In this document: piece after piece, positions 6,197 to 7,348 of the stretch
How positions within the stretch are numbered: position 1 is the stretch's first letter
Layout: each line of letters starts with the position of its first letter
Assembly (NCBI GenBank): GCA_050247895.1
Contig: JBFWTJ010000208.1
Coordinates: 1 to 7,348, forward strand
Reading direction: 5' to 3'
DNA length: 7,348 bases
Origin: CAVPEW01 sp050247895
GTDB lineage: Bacteria; Actinomycetota; Acidimicrobiia; Acidimicrobiales; VFJN01
The notes under the pieces: generated by a model
Database searches by the model: none
Told to the model about the DNA's origin: nothing
What the model saw: only the letters and a program-made list of their open reading frames with translations
Made by a program: the position numbers and the translations under genes

Positions 6197-6602
6197 CGCA
6201 GACGTGACCTCCCACTCCTTCGCCACGACGCTCGACCCGGTCGACCCGAAGGTGCGCCGTGCCGCCAAGCGCCTCGCCGCCCACCTCGATGACGACTCGG
6301 AGGTCGGGCGGGTGGTCCGGTCGCTACTCGATGACGTGGCCGGTGGTGAACGGGTGGTGGTGCTGCGTGCCGAGCAGGAGGTCACCCCGGCCCAGGCGGC
6401 CGAGATGCTGGGAGTCAGCCGCCAGTTCGTCGACCGGCTCTGCGAGGACGAGGTCCTGCCGTTCCGGCGTCTGCCAGGCAGCCGACACCGGCGTATCCGG
6501 GTACAGGACGTGATCGAGGTCGCCGCGGAGCGTGAGCGACGCCGGGCCGGTCACGACGCGTTCCGTGCTGCGGTCGAGGACGCCGGCCTGCTCGACGCCT
6601 GA
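6192..6602 (+). CDS. antitoxin with excisionase/MerR-type helix-turn-helix
   Basis: This is a 136-residue antitoxin that should neutralise the PIN toxin encoded next to it and bind its own promoter. The N-terminal half (to about residue 50) is charged and helical. A typical excisionase-family HTH follows, with EVTPAQAAEMLGVSRQFVDRL (residues 63-83) and the wing VLPFRRLPGSRHRRIRVQDV (88-107). The Arg/Glu-rich helical tail (110-136, ending DAGLLDA) probably holds the toxin. The start is uncertain: ATG 6192 is chosen, GTG 6165 would add nine residues, and GTG 6204 would fit a leaderless transcript; none has a Shine-Dalgarno. The stop is three bases before the toxin start, the usual antitoxin-first order. 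Codon use is somewhat less GC-biased than in the catabolic operon, consistent with horizontal transfer. Confidence 0.82.
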   Translation: MVADVTSHSFATTLDPVDPKVRRAAKRLAAHLDDDSEVGRVVRSLLDDVAGGERVVVLRAEQEVTPAQAAEMLGVSRQFVDRLCEDEVLPFRRLPGSRHRRIRVQDVIEVAAERERRRAGHDAFRAAVEDAGLLDA

Positions 6603-6605
6603 TCG

Positions 6606-7181
6606 GTGGCTCGCCTCGACCGGGTGTACATCGACACCAGCGAGCTCTATCCGTTCACGATCATGGACGTGCTGCTCACCATGTCCGAGGAGTTGCTCTT
6701 CACCTGGGTGTGGACCGACGAACTGCTCGACGAGTGGGAGCGGGTGATCGTCGAAGGTGGCGTGCGGACGAGGCACTCGGCCCGATCGGTCACCGATGCC
6801 GCCCGAGCCGGCTTCGCCTCCTCGCGCATCGATCCAGCCCTCTACCGCGAGAAGATCACCGAGGATCTGTCGCCCGACCCCGACGACCGGGTCCACGTCG
6901 CGGCCTGCATCGAAGGCGGGGCGACCGTGCTCCTCACCCGCAACACGAAGGACTTCCCTGAGGACTCTCTGGCCAGGGCCGGCGTGCGGGTCCTCACCGC
7001 GGACGCCTACCTGGTCGAACTCCTCCGCCGTCGACCGAGAGCCTGCCACGACGCCTTCGTCGCGACCGCGGCTGCACGCGGCCGCCCGCCGGTCACGCCA
7101 TGCGAACTCGCCGACCGCATCGACCGGGCAGGCGCCCCGAAGTTCGCCGCCCGGATGCACCGACGACTGATCTGCCCATGA
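6606..7181 (+). CDS. PIN-domain toxin (VapC-like ribonuclease)
   Basis: This 191-residue protein is a PIN-domain endoribonuclease, the likely toxin of the pair; PIN toxins cut RNA with a Mg-binding acidic cluster. The expected acidic positions are present: D10 in VYIDTSELYP, E43 in DELLDEWERV (residues 38-47), D94 in SPDPDDRVHVAA, and the terminal motif LLTRNTKDFP with N113 and D116. The PIN domain ends near residue 135; the remaining 55 residues form a charged extension longer than in standard VapC proteins of about 130 residues. The start is GTG at 6606-6608, three bases after the antitoxin stop, so translation is probably coupled. The catalytic set looks complete, so the module is presumably functional. 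The RNA target cannot be inferred. Confidence 0.82.
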   Translation: MARLDRVYIDTSELYPFTIMDVLLTMSEELLFTWVWTDELLDEWERVIVEGGVRTRHSARSVTDAARAGFASSRIDPALYREKITEDLSPDPDDRVHVAACIEGGATVLLTRNTKDFPEDSLARAGVRVLTADAYLVELLRRRPRACHDAFVATAAARGRPPVTPCELADRIDRAGAPKFAARMHRRLICP

Positions 7182-7195
7182 TCCACGTTCGGATC
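7180..7195 (+). terminator. weak hairpin at the toxin stop
   Basis: GATCC (7180-7184) and GGATC (7191-7195) form a five-base stem with a six-base loop, followed by GCTTT. It starts inside the stop codon and is short, so it is at best a weak terminator for the toxin-antitoxin transcript. Confidence 0.2.
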
Positions 7196-7230
7196 GCTTT
7201 CCGCCCAACCTCCGCCCAAAATGTCAAGCC

Positions 7231-7272
7231 CCGGTACCCGTGTGACGTTCTGGCTCCGGTAGTCGTGTGACG
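7231..7272. repeat. two-copy 17-base tandem repeat (25-base period)
   Basis: CCGGTACCCGTGTGACG (7231-7247) and CCGGTAGTCGTGTGACG (7256-7272) match at 15 of 17 positions. They lie between the TGTCA terminus and the stop codon of the minus-strand ORF, as transposase-binding terminal repeats would. Confidence 0.6.
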
Positions 7273-7279
7273 CGGTTGG

Positions 7280-7348
7280 TCAGGCGGCGTTGGTTCGGTT
7301 CGGTCTGCCGCCGGGGTTGGCGAGGGCGCCGTGTTCGCGGGTGCGGTC
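7280..7348 (-). CDS. C-terminal 22 codons of an ORF entering from the right edge
   Basis: The minus strand reads through from the window edge to TGA at 7280-7282, ending with GGRPNRTNAA. It is too short to identify. Its position just inside the repeats and the TGTCA terminus suggests the last gene of an insertion sequence (transposase or helper ATPase), but another protein is possible. Confidence 0.35.
   Translation of the reverse strand, partial: DRTREHGALANPGGRPNRTNAA

Larger units (their letters stand above)
7222..7348 (-). mobile_element. probable end of an insertion sequence, cut by the window edge
   Basis: The stretch begins with TGTCAAG, a terminus of the 5'-TG type common in insertion sequences. 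It carries two near-identical 17-base repeats with 25-base period between the terminus and the stop of a minus-strand ORF that runs out of the window. Multiple short terminal repeats next to the last transposition gene are a hallmark of IS21-like elements, but other families end in TGTCA too. The family is not settled, and the other end and the transposase lie outside the window. Confidence 0.4.

Noticed and set aside
6324..7208. 294-codon minus frame across the toxin-antitoxin genes
   Set aside because: It is antisense to two genes with clear HTH and PIN motifs and has no domain of its own.
7201..7219. Short direct repeat CCGCCCAA at 7201-7208 and 7212-7219
   Set aside because: Eight bases only. 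Not convincing as a target duplication or binding site.
1..7348. CRISPR array, tRNA, rRNA or riboswitch
   Set aside because: No regular repeat-spacer pattern, cloverleaf or known aptamer-like sequence was seen on either strand by eye.

Overview
The window comes from a very GC-rich bacterium. Base composition, frequent GTG/TTG starts, strong codon-3 G/C bias and the gene families present point to an actinobacterium. A lineage such as Acidimicrobiia is possible, but that is a guess and there is no rRNA or marker gene to settle it. Two parts can be told apart: a compact catabolic locus (1-5747) and a less GC-extreme accessory stretch (about 5980-7348) made of a toxin-antitoxin pair, gene relics and what looks like the end of an insertion sequence.

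Catabolic locus. Four genes are packed head to tail on the minus strand, transcribed from about 4600 towards position 1: malate synthase G (4595-2379), a small GlcG/HbpS-type DUF336 protein (2382-1948, sharing GTGA with the malate synthase stop), a DUF1989 'urea carboxylase-associated' protein (1944-1234, three bases after the previous stop), and the alpha subunit of a Rieske ring-hydroxylating-type oxygenase (1247 to beyond position 1, overlapping the previous gene by 14 bases). The spacing argues for one translationally coupled operon. A two-domain cupin gene (4692-5747) diverges from it. The gap between the two divergent starts is under 100 bases and contains an AT-rich imperfect inverted repeat (4607-4629) that is the best candidate operator.

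How these may work together. Malate synthase condenses glyoxylate with acetyl-CoA, and GlcG-type proteins are classic neighbours of malate synthase G, so the pathway probably ends in glyoxylate. The Rieske oxygenase and the cupin look like oxidative enzymes acting earlier. The DUF1989 protein hints at a nitrogenous (ureide, urea or guanidine-like) intermediate. The substrate is unknown, and no characterised pathway that I can name has this exact gene set.

Accessory stretch. From 5748 to about 5979 there is no recognisable gene, only a possible hairpin. At 5980-6175 two short, oppositely oriented C-terminal-like coding scraps abut: an unidentified one on the minus strand and, on the plus strand, a scrap carrying a superfamily 1 helicase motif VI as found at the C-terminus of MobF/TraA relaxase-helicases. 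A type II toxin-antitoxin pair follows (HTH excisionase-type antitoxin, then PIN-domain toxin). Beyond 7222 the sequence has a TGTCA terminus, a 17-base repeat occurring twice with 25-base period, and the last 22 codons of an inward-truncated minus-strand ORF, which together resemble an insertion-sequence end.
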